Of a stretch of 64,000 nucleotides of DNA, positions 1 to 12,793 are shown piece after piece. Every line of letters starts with the position of its first letter. Positions within the stretch are counted from its first letter, which is position 1. Source of the DNA: Amphiduros pacificus (taxonomy: Eukaryota; Annelida; Polychaeta; Phyllodocida; Hesionidae); NCBI GenBank assembly GCA_949316495.1, contig OX439006.1, forward strand, positions 46,217,918-46,281,917, in the 5' to 3' direction. The notes beneath the pieces are model-generated. The model had not been told where the DNA came from, ran no database searches, and saw only the letters and a program-made list of their open reading frames with translations. The position numbers and the translations under genes are program-made.

Positions 1-368
1 GTTCTCCTGTCATATTTAGCATGTAAAAATATTCATTTTTACATTGAGAGAATACTACCCCTTTTGATAACAATGCTGTGATGAGATCAGAATTATCCTA
101 GTCACCTAATGGCATGGGATAAATCTATCCCCTAGAAACCCATTCAAATCAGACTCAACTTAACGATATGATTTATGAGATGTTTTTTCACTTACAACTG
201 AATTTTATCCCAGCACTGACACCTATCAATAACAGTGAGTTATGACTGCATGAATCAAACATTGATATGGTGCTGAATTACTTTTGAGCAAGCAAATATT
301 ATGAAACACTCAAATAGACTTGGAATGTTACTGAGCAAGTTGATTGTACACAGTGATGGCTGCTGCAG

Positions 369-481
369 CCAGGCATGAGGAAGTGAAGACTCAAACCCCA
401 GCAGTGTTTGTGCTTGAAGCCTCCAATCCCCACCCTCTGCTCATACCGGAAGTGGGTCACGGTGGCGCCGGGTTTACATTG
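369..481 (+). CDS. Intracellular-loop exon of a Cys-loop chloride channel (partial gene)
   Basis: Predicted internal exon of 113 nt, opening after a ctgctgcag acceptor and closing before a gtgtag donor. Read with two leading bases it stays open for 37 codons, beginning RHEEVKTQTP and ending GGAGFTL. It starts in phase 1 and ends in phase 0, which fits the phase-0 starts of both TM4 exons downstream. No homology is obvious, as is normal for the variable TM3-TM4 cytoplasmic loop. The assignment rests on splice signals, open frame, raised GC and position. The exons for the signal peptide, ligand domain and TM1-TM3 must lie left of the window. The acceptor is good; the donor is only moderate. Confidence 0.62.
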
Positions 482-1031
482 GTGTAGGGATTTCTAATAC
501 CGCTGCAGGCTTCAATATGGTGCAAAGAATTCAACTATATTAACCACTTAGTTTGGCTTCATATGTAGCATGTCTAAAGTAAAAAAAAATAATAAGCTGT
601 TTGATATTTAGAATGCTTTGTGATGAACAATTCCTTAGAATGATATCTTGCTCACACATTTAAAGTTTGTAATTTACCTTATAACAGTTATCACTTTCTG
701 CCGTATTATTTAATTTGATAGTATACAACTAGATTAAAATATTGTGCATGTTGTTGGTTTTGTATGTCCACAAATTTCATGTAAAAACTAACAACTAAAA
801 TCACAAACATTGGAAGGAAGGTAGGGTAAGTAATATTTCATTATTAAAACCAGAGGATGAAAACCATTATCTGCCATGATTATGAAATGGACCCAATTTT
901 CGGCCTCACTTTCAAAATGAACTGATAGGAAATTATTTTTGGCATACCTTTACACTGGGCAGATGGTGGATCAAAATTGTTGGCCAAATTACCAGAACAG
1001 GCAACTTAATGTAAATTCTTTTGCTTTGCAG

Positions 1032-1220
1032 ATTAATATTGTAGAAAATGGAGCGGATCGAAGGGAACCTCCTAGGGTTGTTGATCCCGAGGGCAAACAT
1101 AAAGCAAGAAAGATTGACAAAGTTTCACGGAAAATATTTCCTATAGCTTTCGTACTCTTCAACATAGTTTATTGGATCATGTATACTGTTCCCTTTTCCT
1201 CCCAAACGGATGGGTCCTAG
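1032..1220 (+). CDS. Alternative terminal exon A: TM4 of a glycine-receptor-like chloride channel
   Basis: Opens directly after tttgctttgcag in phase 0 and encodes 62 residues to a TAG stop. It begins INIVENGADR, then a basic stretch KHKARKIDKVSRK, then the TM4 helix with the family signature FP..F..FN..YW. A short polar tail ends TDGS. ID..SR before TM4 is typical of GABA-A, glycine and GluCl subunits, so this is the end of an anion-channel subunit in the plasma membrane. Its neighbour 221 bp downstream is a near copy. Because this exon ends in a stop, a transcript that uses it would carry the second copy as 3' UTR unless polyadenylated earlier; I see no AATAAA between the two. Confidence 0.9.
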   Translation: MNIVENGADRREPPRVVDPEGKHKARKIDKVSRKIFPIAFVLFNIVYWIMYTVPFSSQTDGS

Positions 1221-1440
1221 AACTGAGTGAGAGTTTAGAACTCACAGAACTTCCCTAAAAAATATCCTGCAGATTATCATTGCTCCAATATCATCCACCA
1301 ATCAACTGCCTTGTTATATCAGAAGTGTGATGACGTCAGAAGTCAAGTGACATTTCATGCCATGATTTCATTGGGCCTGCCTCTACGATTGTTTCTCGCG
1401 GAGGAGCCCTGGTCATTTACCTCCTTGTTTTTCATTGCAG

Positions 1441-1623
1441 ATAAACATAGTAGAAAATGGAGCTGACCGTAAAGAACCCCCTAAAGTGGTCGACCCGCAG
1501 GGGAAACATAAGGCACGCAAAATTGACAAGGTGTCGAGGAAGGCATTCCCGCTAATCTTCCTGTTGTTCAACATCATCTACTGGATAGTGTATACACTAC
1601 CGTCTGCACCAGGGGAGGGCTAA
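1441..1623 (+). CDS. Alternative terminal exon B: TM4 of the same channel gene
   Basis: Opens after a pyrimidine-rich acceptor, ctccttgtttttcattgcag, in phase 0 and encodes 60 residues to TAA. It starts INIVENGADR like exon A. The basic stretch KHKARKIDKVSRK is identical, while the membrane helix differs conservatively (LIFLLFNIIYW versus IAFVLFNIVYW). The C-terminal tails diverge completely (SAPGEG here). Third-codon positions differ often while the protein is kept, so purifying selection seems to hold on both copies. Splicing from the loop exon could choose either acceptor, giving two C-termini. A candidate polyadenylation signal AATAAA lies at 2547-2552. Confidence 0.9.
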   Translation: MNIVENGADRKEPPKVVDPQGKHKARKIDKVSRKAFPLIFLLFNIIYWIVYTLPSAPGEG

Positions 1624-2546
1624 GGCAGGTACTCAACCGCACCGAGGAGAAGAAAGAACAAGAGTAACTCAGTGTCATGATCAAGATGACTGAAAAAAAA
1701 TGCACATCATATTGACAATGTAACTACGTCCTTGCACATTGGCGTTCCACTATCAAACATGAAATCGTGTGCATTTTGGACCTATCTACGTCCATTTTGT
1801 TATTTTATACAATTCTTTATATCTATTATGTTGATATATACGTATATATATATCTAGACAGAGCGCAAGAGCAGCGATGAACACTTTAAGTGATGGCAAA
1901 ATGACGTGATATTCATCACAAAGTAAATGATTTATAGACAATGAAGAGCCTTTCTGAGAAGTATACCTATCGTGGATCATGAGATGCTCCGGATAATTTG
2001 TTAATGTGAGTAGTCCTATGGACCTGATGGCTACGGCCAAAGATGGAGGTGGTTAAACCGCCCCGCACTTTGACTATCATAGGAAAACATTAACAAATGT
2101 AGTTTATGCTATGTACAAAGATATATTCAAAGGCGGCCCTTGTTAAGGATGTAAGAACTTTATATGGCATTAATTGATTAGGTCATTGAAACTTCTAATA
2201 AGTAATAAGATGTACTTCGGACTCGTTCCTGTTCCTTACACAACAGGGCAATGAAAGTATACTGCTCAAATCACCCCCATTTAATCATTGTGCTAAGGTC
2301 TTGCCCATTCTTAGGCCTGACTCTAGTTATTGGTCTGGCAGTAAGGGTATAATATGCAGATTTATGACCATATATAAATATCTTTCCCCATGATCACTAA
2401 CCTAATTATTAGGGAGAAACCATTTATTCTAATGGGGAGAGGTGTAAAAATGCAGGCTACTTTATTCAAACGTAGAGATCAATTAAACGGTTCTAAGAAT
2501 ATAATCGAAAATTGTATAGAGAGAATTTGTGATTAACCCCAATTGC

Positions 2547-2552
2547 AATAAA
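2547..2552 (+). terminator. Candidate polyadenylation signal of the plus-strand channel gene
   Basis: AATAAA about 920 bp after the stop of terminal exon B. A six-base match in AT-rich DNA is weak evidence; 3' end data would be needed to accept it. Confidence 0.25.
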
Positions 2553-5269
2553 TGGTCGCCCCCTAGCCACTATGGATGTAAAATTTCTCATCTTGAGCTG
2601 CTGAAACAGTGTATATTCTAGCCTACCTCGAGAGAGACGGTGTATAGGAGTATGTTATGTGTATATCATCTGTAATGTTTCGATCACTCTAGCTTCCATA
2701 CACTGTAAACGGTTATTTACAGATCAAGAGAAACTTGTATTAGGTGACAAGACTCCGCATCATGTTCTATTGTATTAAATATATATATTATGCAATACTT
2801 TATAGAACCGTTTCGCTTACATAATGTATGATAATTTATACATCTCATTGAGTCTCACAACGTCAATTGTAATACAAGGTCCTCTTGTTCGATACAAGTT
2901 CTTCTATACTGGTTATGAATTGTCCAAATTCTTCCATCAAACTAGTTGGAATTCTTATTGATGATATTATCATTAGCACTGTAATCAGATGTCAGGTGCA
3001 GCTGTTCTATATGTCTGATGCAGCTGTAATATATATGTATCGTGCAGCTGTAAATATATTTTACTTATATATTTGTATGGAGAGTCATACCCCATGAACC
3101 ATGATGTGAAAACATGAATCGTTGCCTCAGCAATCGAATTTGGTGATGGGAAATTGGATGTAAAATAATGAATTCATTAGGAAACGGAAAGTAATGATGG
3201 GCGAAGCCTTGTTTTAGAATTAGCATGCTCTGCTGATTAAGATTTTGATAATTGATGTGAGTGAATCTACAACACGTGCCCAACATTGGCAAAGGACGTG
3301 GCTCTGAAAGTTTGCAAATCACAAATCACCTTTGGCATCAATCCACTAACCGTATATAATATTTATATCAGAAACTTCACTCACCACCCTAGGGTTTTCA
3401 ATCACCTGTTTGGGATGGATCCGTGATTAAACAATATAAAACTTCACAAATAATGTATGATAAAGCTACTGCCATATTGTGTTAAGAGTAGCAATAGACG
3501 TAGACTGATTTTCTGTTCGTGGGCAATGTTACCGATTGCTTGCTCTACATGCTATAAAAGAAAGGGACACATTAGATGAGTGTTCTCTTGTTAATTTGAG
3601 AGCATATCGCTCTGATATTAGATGAGGAGCATTTTATGTTGCTCTCTGGGAATGAGAACGATAACGTGCCACACATGCGCATATCTGTAGTATATACATT
3701 CCTTTTACTTAGCCATTGTATACATCAACCCCTTATTCGTCATCAAACTTTTGGATATTAAGGAAACTTTTGCAGTACCTAATATACTCATATGATAATA
3801 TAGAACACTACTGAAGCGAAATGTTCAGTTCGCTCTGAGTTTATCACTCAGACCCTCGAGACAGTGGAGTTAAGATTGATCCTTACCTAGTAGGATCTGA
3901 CAAAAAAAAACTATTATAGTGTGAACTGTCTTCGTCAATTTAGTATTAGGGCGATACTCTTCAAGGTCAAGTCTTCTTAAGCCCTGGTTTCTATATCAGA
4001 TATGTCTGCTGTACTTTTTATATTATCTGTGAGGGCGAGTTTAGCCTGGTCTTTCTACGACATGCTTGCTAATGTGTGTATCGCTGTCACCGAGCCTATA
4101 CACAATGTATCTAGACAAATGTTAACAATTGTACCATAAAATGTGTGTAAATAAGGCTTTAGTTGACCTTCAGTTGACATTCAAAGCAGATTTTAAGCAT
4201 CACTTAAGCCGTTATGTAAACTAGATTCATTATGAGTTGCTTGGAATGTTACTGAAGCAGTTGATTATGTACACTTCATCCTTATCCATCAAACCTGCAG
4301 AGATTCGTGTTTAAAAGCATAAAATATTATGTACATTATTCAAACTACCTGTTTCTTACTCAGTAATATTATTATATTAACATAAAGATGTAGTTGTGCG
4401 ACATGAGAATGATGTGAAAAAGTTAGTTGTACCCCCGATTTCATGGGGGAGATATTATGTTTGTTGTTTTACTAATTGTTTTATGCTAATCTAGATTTTT
4501 ACTGGTTGATGGTCAAACCAAGTTTGTAAGAAACAGGTAGTTATTGTTGTTATAACGGGTAATAGGGAAAGCCTTCCTTTGTTTTTTTTTTCAAAGTGTT
4601 ATTGTTGGAGCATATCACACTTTTATTCAGCACTGCAGTAGCAGCAGTAACTGGCATTGTTAGCAGCCTAAGTAAAATGTTTCATTAACTTTCAGAAAGC
4701 TCATATCAACCAAACATATTGGAAGAGCTCCATGCTTCCATGATGTTTATTTTAGAGTATATTTAGTCATCAAATATGCAAAGTCTTCAATTGACATTGT
4801 TTCATTAAATTTGAATCTTGAAGTACTGTATTCATGATACATATTATAAAAAAAATTAATTGAAAGCGTTCTCCCAATTACCCGTTTATCCTCCATTTTT
4901 CGCTGCAGGGCCAGTTGTACATATATACTTTTGTACATAAATCCAATATGATGTATGGATTTGAGAATAAACTCATGAAAATCCTAAGTATGTTTGTCAA
5001 AAACTAAAGCTGTATGTTTACTGTTTTATATTCAAAAATGAAAAAAAGTTGTTAATTAACCCTTTGCCTTTCAGGGACGCCTTCCTCAACACCGTGTTCA
5101 AAAATTTTGACGTTTCTTTGTGTTTTTTCTGTATATTAATTTTCATGATAATATTAATGTTGTTTTTCAGTACTAACCATTCATATTCCAGCAAAATAAC
5201 ATATGGCATCGCATATTTACATGGTTCCATTTCATAGTTCGATTGCCACATGGTTGGCTTAATTTTCCC

Positions 5270-5740
5270 TATCGGTTGTCATCGATAAGCTATCGTCGTC
5301 AGTTATTATCAATGTGTCATCGATATCTTCAGTAATTATTATATCGGCTGGTGCATCGATAATAATTTCCTCCAATCAAAGTAGGAATTTTGTTAACCTG
5401 GGCTTTCCGTGTCTTCATCAATTTCACCAACTGGTTTCACGCTTGTGTATCTGGTCTCTTCAATTCTTCATCTGACGGTGATCATCACGCACACTTTCGC
5501 CAGTGTCATATTGAACCAAAAATCCTATATCAAAAGGGGTCAACAAACAATTTCCATTCGGTATCTTCAATATTGTCAAAGGCACGGCATATCAAATCAT
5601 CATTAATATCTCAAATGGGCACCACTTTATTCAACACAACGGGCTGTACTATTAACGTCTTTCCATTATTGGTTTCAGATGTGACACAGTTCTTTGAAAA
5701 TTTTCAGACGACAAGGACATTAGTAGAATGAAATAATTAT
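5270..5740 (-). other. Coding-like degenerate tract of unknown origin
   Basis: Read on the minus strand, pieces of this tract look protein-like, with acidic stretches such as ITEDIDDTLIITDDDS and DLICRAFDNIEDTEWK, more compositionally balanced than the surrounding AT-rich DNA. It is not continuous coding sequence. It could be an old remnant of a gene or mobile element; I recognise no family. Confidence 0.25.
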
Positions 5741-8700
5741 CCCACAATTCACATGCTGCATTTGTTGGAATCGGACTATGTAAGAAATAGATTGATTTAA
5801 AATTGACATATTGTATCCTATGTGAATGTAAATGAAACTCTTATTATATTGAATATTTTGAAGAAAAAAATTATACAGCAAGTAAGTATAGCGCATCACA
5901 TACAGAATACTATAAGTATGAATGGTCATGTATGAGGGACGATTGGTTGAATGATATTACAGAGCTGAGCACTATATACTCAGTGTGTAAATACTTGCTA
6001 TATACTGGTCAATGTATTGTCAATTTTTGATGTGTGAAATGATATTCTTTAAGAAGCATGCATATCATTTTCATTTAACAAACGTTTAGCTGCTAATGTT
6101 GGAAAAGCTGGACATTTTGTAAAAAGTAAAACTTGACAATAAACATACTGCTCACACCCTTGGTAATATTTCAAGTCGAGTGTACTATATCTAAATGTTT
6201 AATATAACATTTCAGAGTTATAACCTTCTGCTTATAATTTTTTACGAGAACTTTTTTGCATGATTTTTATCCAAACTGAACCTCCTAAAATGTCTTATTT
6301 CTCTACTCACTTTTTATCAGCTTATTTGAATATAATCATATTAACTTTCCCGATTAACATTTACTTAATCCTATGTCGTTTAGGCTGAATATTCTACTCT
6401 TAACAAATAGTTTGGACATTCCATTTTCTTTTACCACTGATAATCTAGTGAGGTGTAGAAAACCTGCATTACTACGGTGGTCCCATATTGAGGAATTTCA
6501 TTTGGTATGATGTATGGTTTCATCTGCTACTGCTTCATTCAGCATTTCCCAGATTTAAAACATAAACTGATAATATATGCACAAACATATATTCCATATC
6601 AAAGCATATTATTAACATCAGAATACCAAGGGATTGAACATATATTATCTGAACGGGATAGATCAAAATTGTTGCAAAAACCATATACTGCCATCTTTAC
6701 AAGCATTCACTCAGGTGACAACCTCATCCCCATGAACATGAATAAAAACCTTTGTCATAAAACTCTCATATTAAACTGAGAGCAATACAAACACATATCT
6801 CATATTCAAACGTTTGGATAGACACGTCACCAAACACTTCTTTCAAAATATTTAAACAATCCACCGTGATTATTTATTGAACAAATGTGACTCAATGCAG
6901 ATAATTAATATCTGTATTACAGAAGGTTCTTCATTGATGTTAGAGAAAGTAGAGGTTGGGAGGTGCCTCATGTGCCTTGATGGGATATGGATCAATGTAA
7001 TTGAAGCTAATGACATGGCATTATATACTTTAGCATTTACCTGTCTGTCCTGAGATTAGACGATCGAGACCTGCTTAGTGTGTGAGTGGCACCACCGACA
7101 TGTCTGGCAGACTGTCCCAAAGCTTCTCGGCTGAATATAGCCTTTATAAAAATCATTGATGGGTGGATTTGTGCACCGAGATGAAAAATGAGCGAAACAA
7201 AATCTTAAGTACTGCAAATTTCTTTTGTCATCAAATACCTAGCCTGGCTATAAGGAAATACTGGTCAAATATATCGATATTATTTTTTTCATCAGTTTTG
7301 CACATATTAAATCCAATGATGTGAGCAATTTCTGATTATCTTTTTCAGAGCACGAAAGGTTAAACAAAAATCCGGTTCAATACTTTTGGACCAGGTATGA
7401 TTTTTTAGTTATTTGTATTATCTAAGACTGCCAGATTAATCAGCTATAGATAAAAGCATCCCCAGTGTTTACAAGAAATAAAATGCCTCAACACGATGGA
7501 CCAGGCTGTCCTCATATATTATTGATGAATATGGGGCACATAGCCAAACTGAGTGCATTACAACTTAATGACAGGCACAATCCTGAAAGTCAAGCAGATC
7601 TTTTTCTTTTTACCAAATTGCTAAGCACGTTTATTTCAAATATAGGTTTATTTCAATATCATGATATAATAATTCATTTTTTTGTCATTTTTGTTACATT
7701 GCACAATAATGTCACATTTGAAATTTGTAGATAAAGTAGTCACAACTTGAAATTTAGATTTGATATTTACCTGTCCAGTTGATATATAGAGTACTAGATG
7801 GATTTTCTAGGCTTTCTACATATATATATTTCTCAAATTCAAGGATTCATAGTTTTTCACACACTAACTTGCATGCACTACATATTCCCCCACCCCTTTA
7901 GTGGTTTTCATATCTTCCTTTGTTCATTGGTTCCATTCTAACTTTCCACTGTGCAAATATTTTTATTATGAGAATCTTAACGAGAACCTTTTGCTCTCAA
8001 GTCTTTCAAATCTTGTGTGCATTAAATATACTACTTTGGATTATAATGACACCACAACCACAATGAATTCCATATATATTTTACAAACTCCATTTCATGC
8101 CTGTATATGTAGTTATCTATCTGACAAATTGTTGTTTTACAATAGCATGAAAATGGTCTGAAATATATCAAGGAAACATCCTGAAATAAAACGCACTCGA
8201 TGACCCCCGTCAAGTCATTTTTAGTTATTATTATTCTGATACTAAATTTTATAGCTCTATGGCGTGAGGATCGCATCAGAGAAAAGGTTTGTATTGAAAG
8301 GGCTAAAGAATCTAGCATCTCCTTTACAAAAGATCGTTCTACAGTGTCTAGAATGGAGCTCATTAATTTTGATGATATATTTCTAACCTTATTACCCTTA
8401 ACACATTTACTAATATGCTCACCTCTCAAAAGACAGTATTGAGACCAGAAACATAGAGCGTTCCGTGATTATGAGTTCACTGTACATGTTGCATTGAGTA
8501 TATTACCCATGTAGATGAATATAGATAGAACTGTAAGATGGAGGCCAGTTTTAAATGAAATATGGTGGCAACACAAAAATCGCATTACGCCATTTGTCAC
8601 TGTTAAGGATATAGTCCTATTTGCAAATCATTGCCCATACATCACAGAGTGTGCATCTTGATAAGGCTTCATTAAATGCAAGATTTAATAAGACTTTATT

Positions 8701-10145
8701 AAGACAAAAATCTATCAGCTGACAGCTAGAAAGTGGGAAATTGGCAGCGAGATGCAAATAGAAATATATGCTTAAAGATTACATCGAGAAGCCGAGATAT
8801 GTTGTGATGCCACATCCTGGGAAGAGAAGTTGCAAGACAATCTAATAAGGAGGATTAAATTCTATGTGTTTAGACCAAAGAGTATCAGTTGGTGTTTGTA
8901 TTTACTCTGAAATATTTGTCAAATATTTGTCTCCAAAACAAATGGAAAGGCTGACAAGGACGTTTATATTTTGTATGACTTTGAAATAGATTTTCAAATC
9001 AATATGAGCACAAATATAATACTGTGTATGTTTCATATAAACTGAAATGTTAAATGTCATGTAAAAGGTCATTCTAGATGTCTTGGACTAGCAGTCTTTG
9101 CACGTGTTTTGGAATCAATATAATGTTAAGTTGTTTTTACTTCATCAGATAGAAGCATGTTATTATTGTGTTAAAGTATTGAACTATATTATATAATAGT
9201 TTTCTAACTTAAAAATATATGTTAGTAGTAAAGGATAGGGAAATATATGAATCACCTCAATAAGACTTTAACTATATACGTACAGTTAATCAGATAAGTC
9301 TCTCAGTTATTTCTCACTTGACATATTAAATGTATAATATATTCAATAATTGATAAGTTGTATGCCTCAATAGTATATTACCATCGTTATTTGCATTTTA
9401 TCCATGATAAGATTAACATCAAATATTTTTGAAAGATTGTACAATACTTGATTACACTGTATTTTGAACTAAAGGATTGCATGAGATTATGTTGGCTATT
9501 AAAATCTATTCTATGACGTTGTATAGGATCGCTCAAATGACAAAAATGATAAATATGACGGTCAGGTATAGGTGTAATTATGTTTTTTGTGTAATTAAGT
9601 TAATGAAAACACTCTATCCTCATGATAAAAATATATATTGTTTCAGTGAAGTTGTTTCCTCTGTGACCAACTTTCCACTTTTCATTCAACATACTTGCTT
9701 CCAAGTTTCGAAATCTCACAGGTGATAAGTATTTTGGCAACATGTCAGTTAAGTGTAAACATTTCTTTTATAATTTAATTTCTAAATATATGATATGATT
9801 ATCTTTGATGAGAAGTGGAAGGTAGGATTTAGTCTTTAATTTTGTGTTGTAAAATGTTAGTTTCTATGATATCAATATGTATTGCTAAAACATTTGAACA
9901 CATTGCCCATAAAATGCAATTTCAAGATATCAATATTTCAACACATTTCAGGCAACAATGAAAGATTTTGAAAATTTTGGATGGCAAGAGTCTTTGAACA
10001 AAAGTATAATATGATACTCAAAATGTTATTTGGAATGCTTATTGATACATGTTTTGTTTAAACCAACTCTTTACCAGGTCATTCATACTGAAATGAAACT
10101 GTTACATAAAAAGATGCACATAAAAGCTTGTATTTCATATTAGTA

Positions 10146-10316
10146 CAGTGCACCACGTGATGTTGCAAGCGGCGAAAATGCTTTTTAATGAACTAGGGTG
10201 AATCTACACTCATTATCAAATTACAATTTGACTCACTTTGAAATAAACAGAAGAAATCCAATTGGGAAATTGAATTAAAACACCTCTGTCGCTGTCAGTT
10301 TTCAAGTAGTGCACTG
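10146..10316. mobile_element. Mariner/Tc1-type MITE
   Basis: A 171-bp element flanked by TA on both sides (10144-10145 and 10317-10318). The ends are imperfect terminal inverted repeats: the left end starts CAGTGCACCACGTGATGTTG and the right end, reverse-complemented, CAGTGCACTACTTGAAAACT. Similarity continues to about 35 bases, both arms including AGCG near base 25. Length, absence of an ORF, TA duplication and CAGTG termini fit a nonautonomous Tc1/mariner derivative. The family member that mobilised it is not in the window. Confidence 0.75.
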
Positions 10317-11155
10317 TACTTTAAGAAAACTATCCTGAACAAAATTCATATCTGAAGACAAACTTAAAGCACGACCTTACAACAATACTATTGCTTGGAA
10401 TGATTGATATTTGAAAATACTGCTTTTTTGATAACTAGATTTCCATTTAGCCAACACCTTTCACCGCTTTCGTGGTTCTTATTCACTCTATTTCTTCTAC
10501 AACAAATTATCCTCCAAACAATTATCTAAACCCAGAAAAAGCTATAACTTGAAAATTTCCTTAAAAAGCGATGTGACCATTCAAACCATTAAATCTAAAC
10601 CAGAAAATACATTTCCTAATTTCCATATATAGATTTAAAACCATCCAGCTTCACCTTTTTCTTCTCAACCATATTCCATTTTAACCCTTTTCTGCTTTTG
10701 TGATATTAGTCTGACAGAATACCAAATCAAAACCATATACACATTCACTGAGAGGATACCAGACTCTAATGATAGTAAAATTAAACGATCCAGTGACCAA
10801 TACAGGACCATAAATGTTTGAGCCTATTACTACAATTTACTGTAGGATCAAACATTTCTGTTGATCCTTGTGCAGTTCGGAATATCGTTTATAGTTTCTT
10901 GAAGGTTGAAAAATGAAAATTAAAAAAAATGATATAAGATGTTGCTGATTCTGAATTGAATGAATTTGGAAGATCTTATATCATTCATTTTATCATGAAA
11001 AGGTTGATAATGAAGTTTAAGGTACACAACATGCGCAGCATTGTAATTGTGAGATTGGCACTCAAGTACAGGCCGACTGAGTGGATGGAGAGAAAACAGC
11101 AATTGTGAATCACATGACGGCAACTATAGAACATACGAGGACAAAGGTTTCTAGA

Positions 11156-11326
11156 TCACGTCCGTGGAGAGAGCAGACCACTAGACGGCATCCGATTGAT
11201 TGACGTGTGTGAAGACGGGATGAGCGGGGACCGAGGATTGTACGATCACTTCCGTGGAGAGAGCAGACATATTGATGGCATCCGATTGATTGACGTGTGT
11301 GAAGACGGGATGAGCGGGGACCGAGG
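11156..11326. repeat. Two-copy tandem duplication, 90-bp unit
   Basis: Two neighbouring copies begin TCACGTCCGTGG (11156) and TCACTTCCGTGG (11246) and share the downstream stretch GGCATCCGATTGATTGACG. The copies are nearly identical, so the duplication is recent. Open frames on the minus strand across it simply read the duplicated unit. Confidence 0.85.
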
Positions 11327-12635
11327 CGGGAGAGGGATGGACTCAGACAAGATATACTACACTCGCAAACCTTGACACTGTATAAATAGCCAAATAAATC
11401 ATTACCATGTGTGAACAAATATGTCTCTCTTCGTCTCTTATGTAATACGGGTAAATGCAATAGTTAGTATTGTAGCTTAATATAATATAAACTTCTAAAA
11501 GATAATTCATTTTGACAATAAAAAAAACAAAAATAAGCAAATCAATCAAGATGTAGAATGTCTGAATACCAATTATCAGTCAATTACCGTCCCCCACCCA
11601 AAAAAAAGAAATAGAGAGAAAAAAAAATAGTCGCAAACAACTACCTCAAAATCCAAGGGGCTCAAAACAAAATGAGACAGATGATTACTTTAGCAAATAA
11701 TATTTCAGTTATTGCCACTTAAATAGAAGTATTGACAAAATACCAGGGATAATTGGCTTGTGAAGCCAAGAATTGCCTGTTTGATTTTAATTTCCTTTTT
11801 CTGCTCAAAAGTCCTTAGCGTGAATATTATTACTATCGCCGGTAATATCAATCATACAGACCTGTATTGCCGCATATTGACCCCCCTATCTCTTTGATAA
11901 TGCTCTATTGGCAATTAATTATAAGAAGTTGGTAGGTCAACATGCCTATTTATTGGTTTTATTTACTCAGGTGGAAGCGCCCATGTTGGTCAGTCAAGGG
12001 CCACTAGGAAGAGACTGTGTCTATATAGTAACCATAGGATCTGTCAACTTTCAATGTTTGAGAGGTCCGGTCAATATTCAGACTCACTGTGCCATCAAAC
12101 CAATCCAGATATATATAGAAGGATTGAAAAGTAAATTACAAATAATCAGAGGACCTTCAAATATAGTAGATTATATTTCCTGGTAGGGCAATATAAAAGA
12201 GAAAAGGACAATTTTCTTACTTAAGATAAGAATATGATATCAGATAGGTTGTATAGCATGTTTCACATCATGAGAGCAAGCACGTACACCGTGTCCGTCT
12301 GAGGCCCTAGTGGCTAACCTATCCCAGACACTGGCCTTGTATTGATTACTAGTGACATCAAATAATCAAGAATTATCTTGTGAAGATATTGATTCCTGCA
12401 CCGTTGACAATAAGCACTGTATATAAGCTGTGATGACAATAGTACTCCACCTACTACAAGGCCACAGGGAATTACATTGCTTGAAATCAGTATTATTGTT
12501 CCTACACTGGTCCAATACAAACCGATAATTCTTTAAGCAGATTGCTATTTTTTAAATTGATATATTTTATCAAGAAAGGAAATAGGACAAGAATAACAAA
12601 TATATGTGATATGCATGCAAATTAGGTAAAGTAGG

Positions 12636-12793
12636 ACAAGTCATGATATATTCAAGTAGAAAAGGTCATGACATAATGGAGTAGAAAAGGTCATGATATA
12701 ATTGAGTAGAAAAGGTCATGATATAATTGAGTAGAAAAGGTCATGATATAATTGAATAGGACACACCATGATATCAGAAAATGACAGGTCATA
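12636..12793. repeat. Minisatellite, 25-bp unit, about 6 copies
   Basis: Tandem units resembling AAAGGTCATGATATAATTGA plus GTAGA, with clean copies starting at 12661, 12686 and 12711 and degenerate copies at both edges. Confidence 0.88.

Larger units (their letters stand above)
1624..10145. other. AT-rich 3' UTR/intergenic sequence
   Basis: No recognisable coding exon or RNA gene. The first kilobase is probably 3' UTR of the plus-strand gene. A stretch near 5.27-5.74 kb has a coding-like look on the minus strand and is listed separately. All open frames here are short, low-complexity and lack family motifs. Confidence 0.5.
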
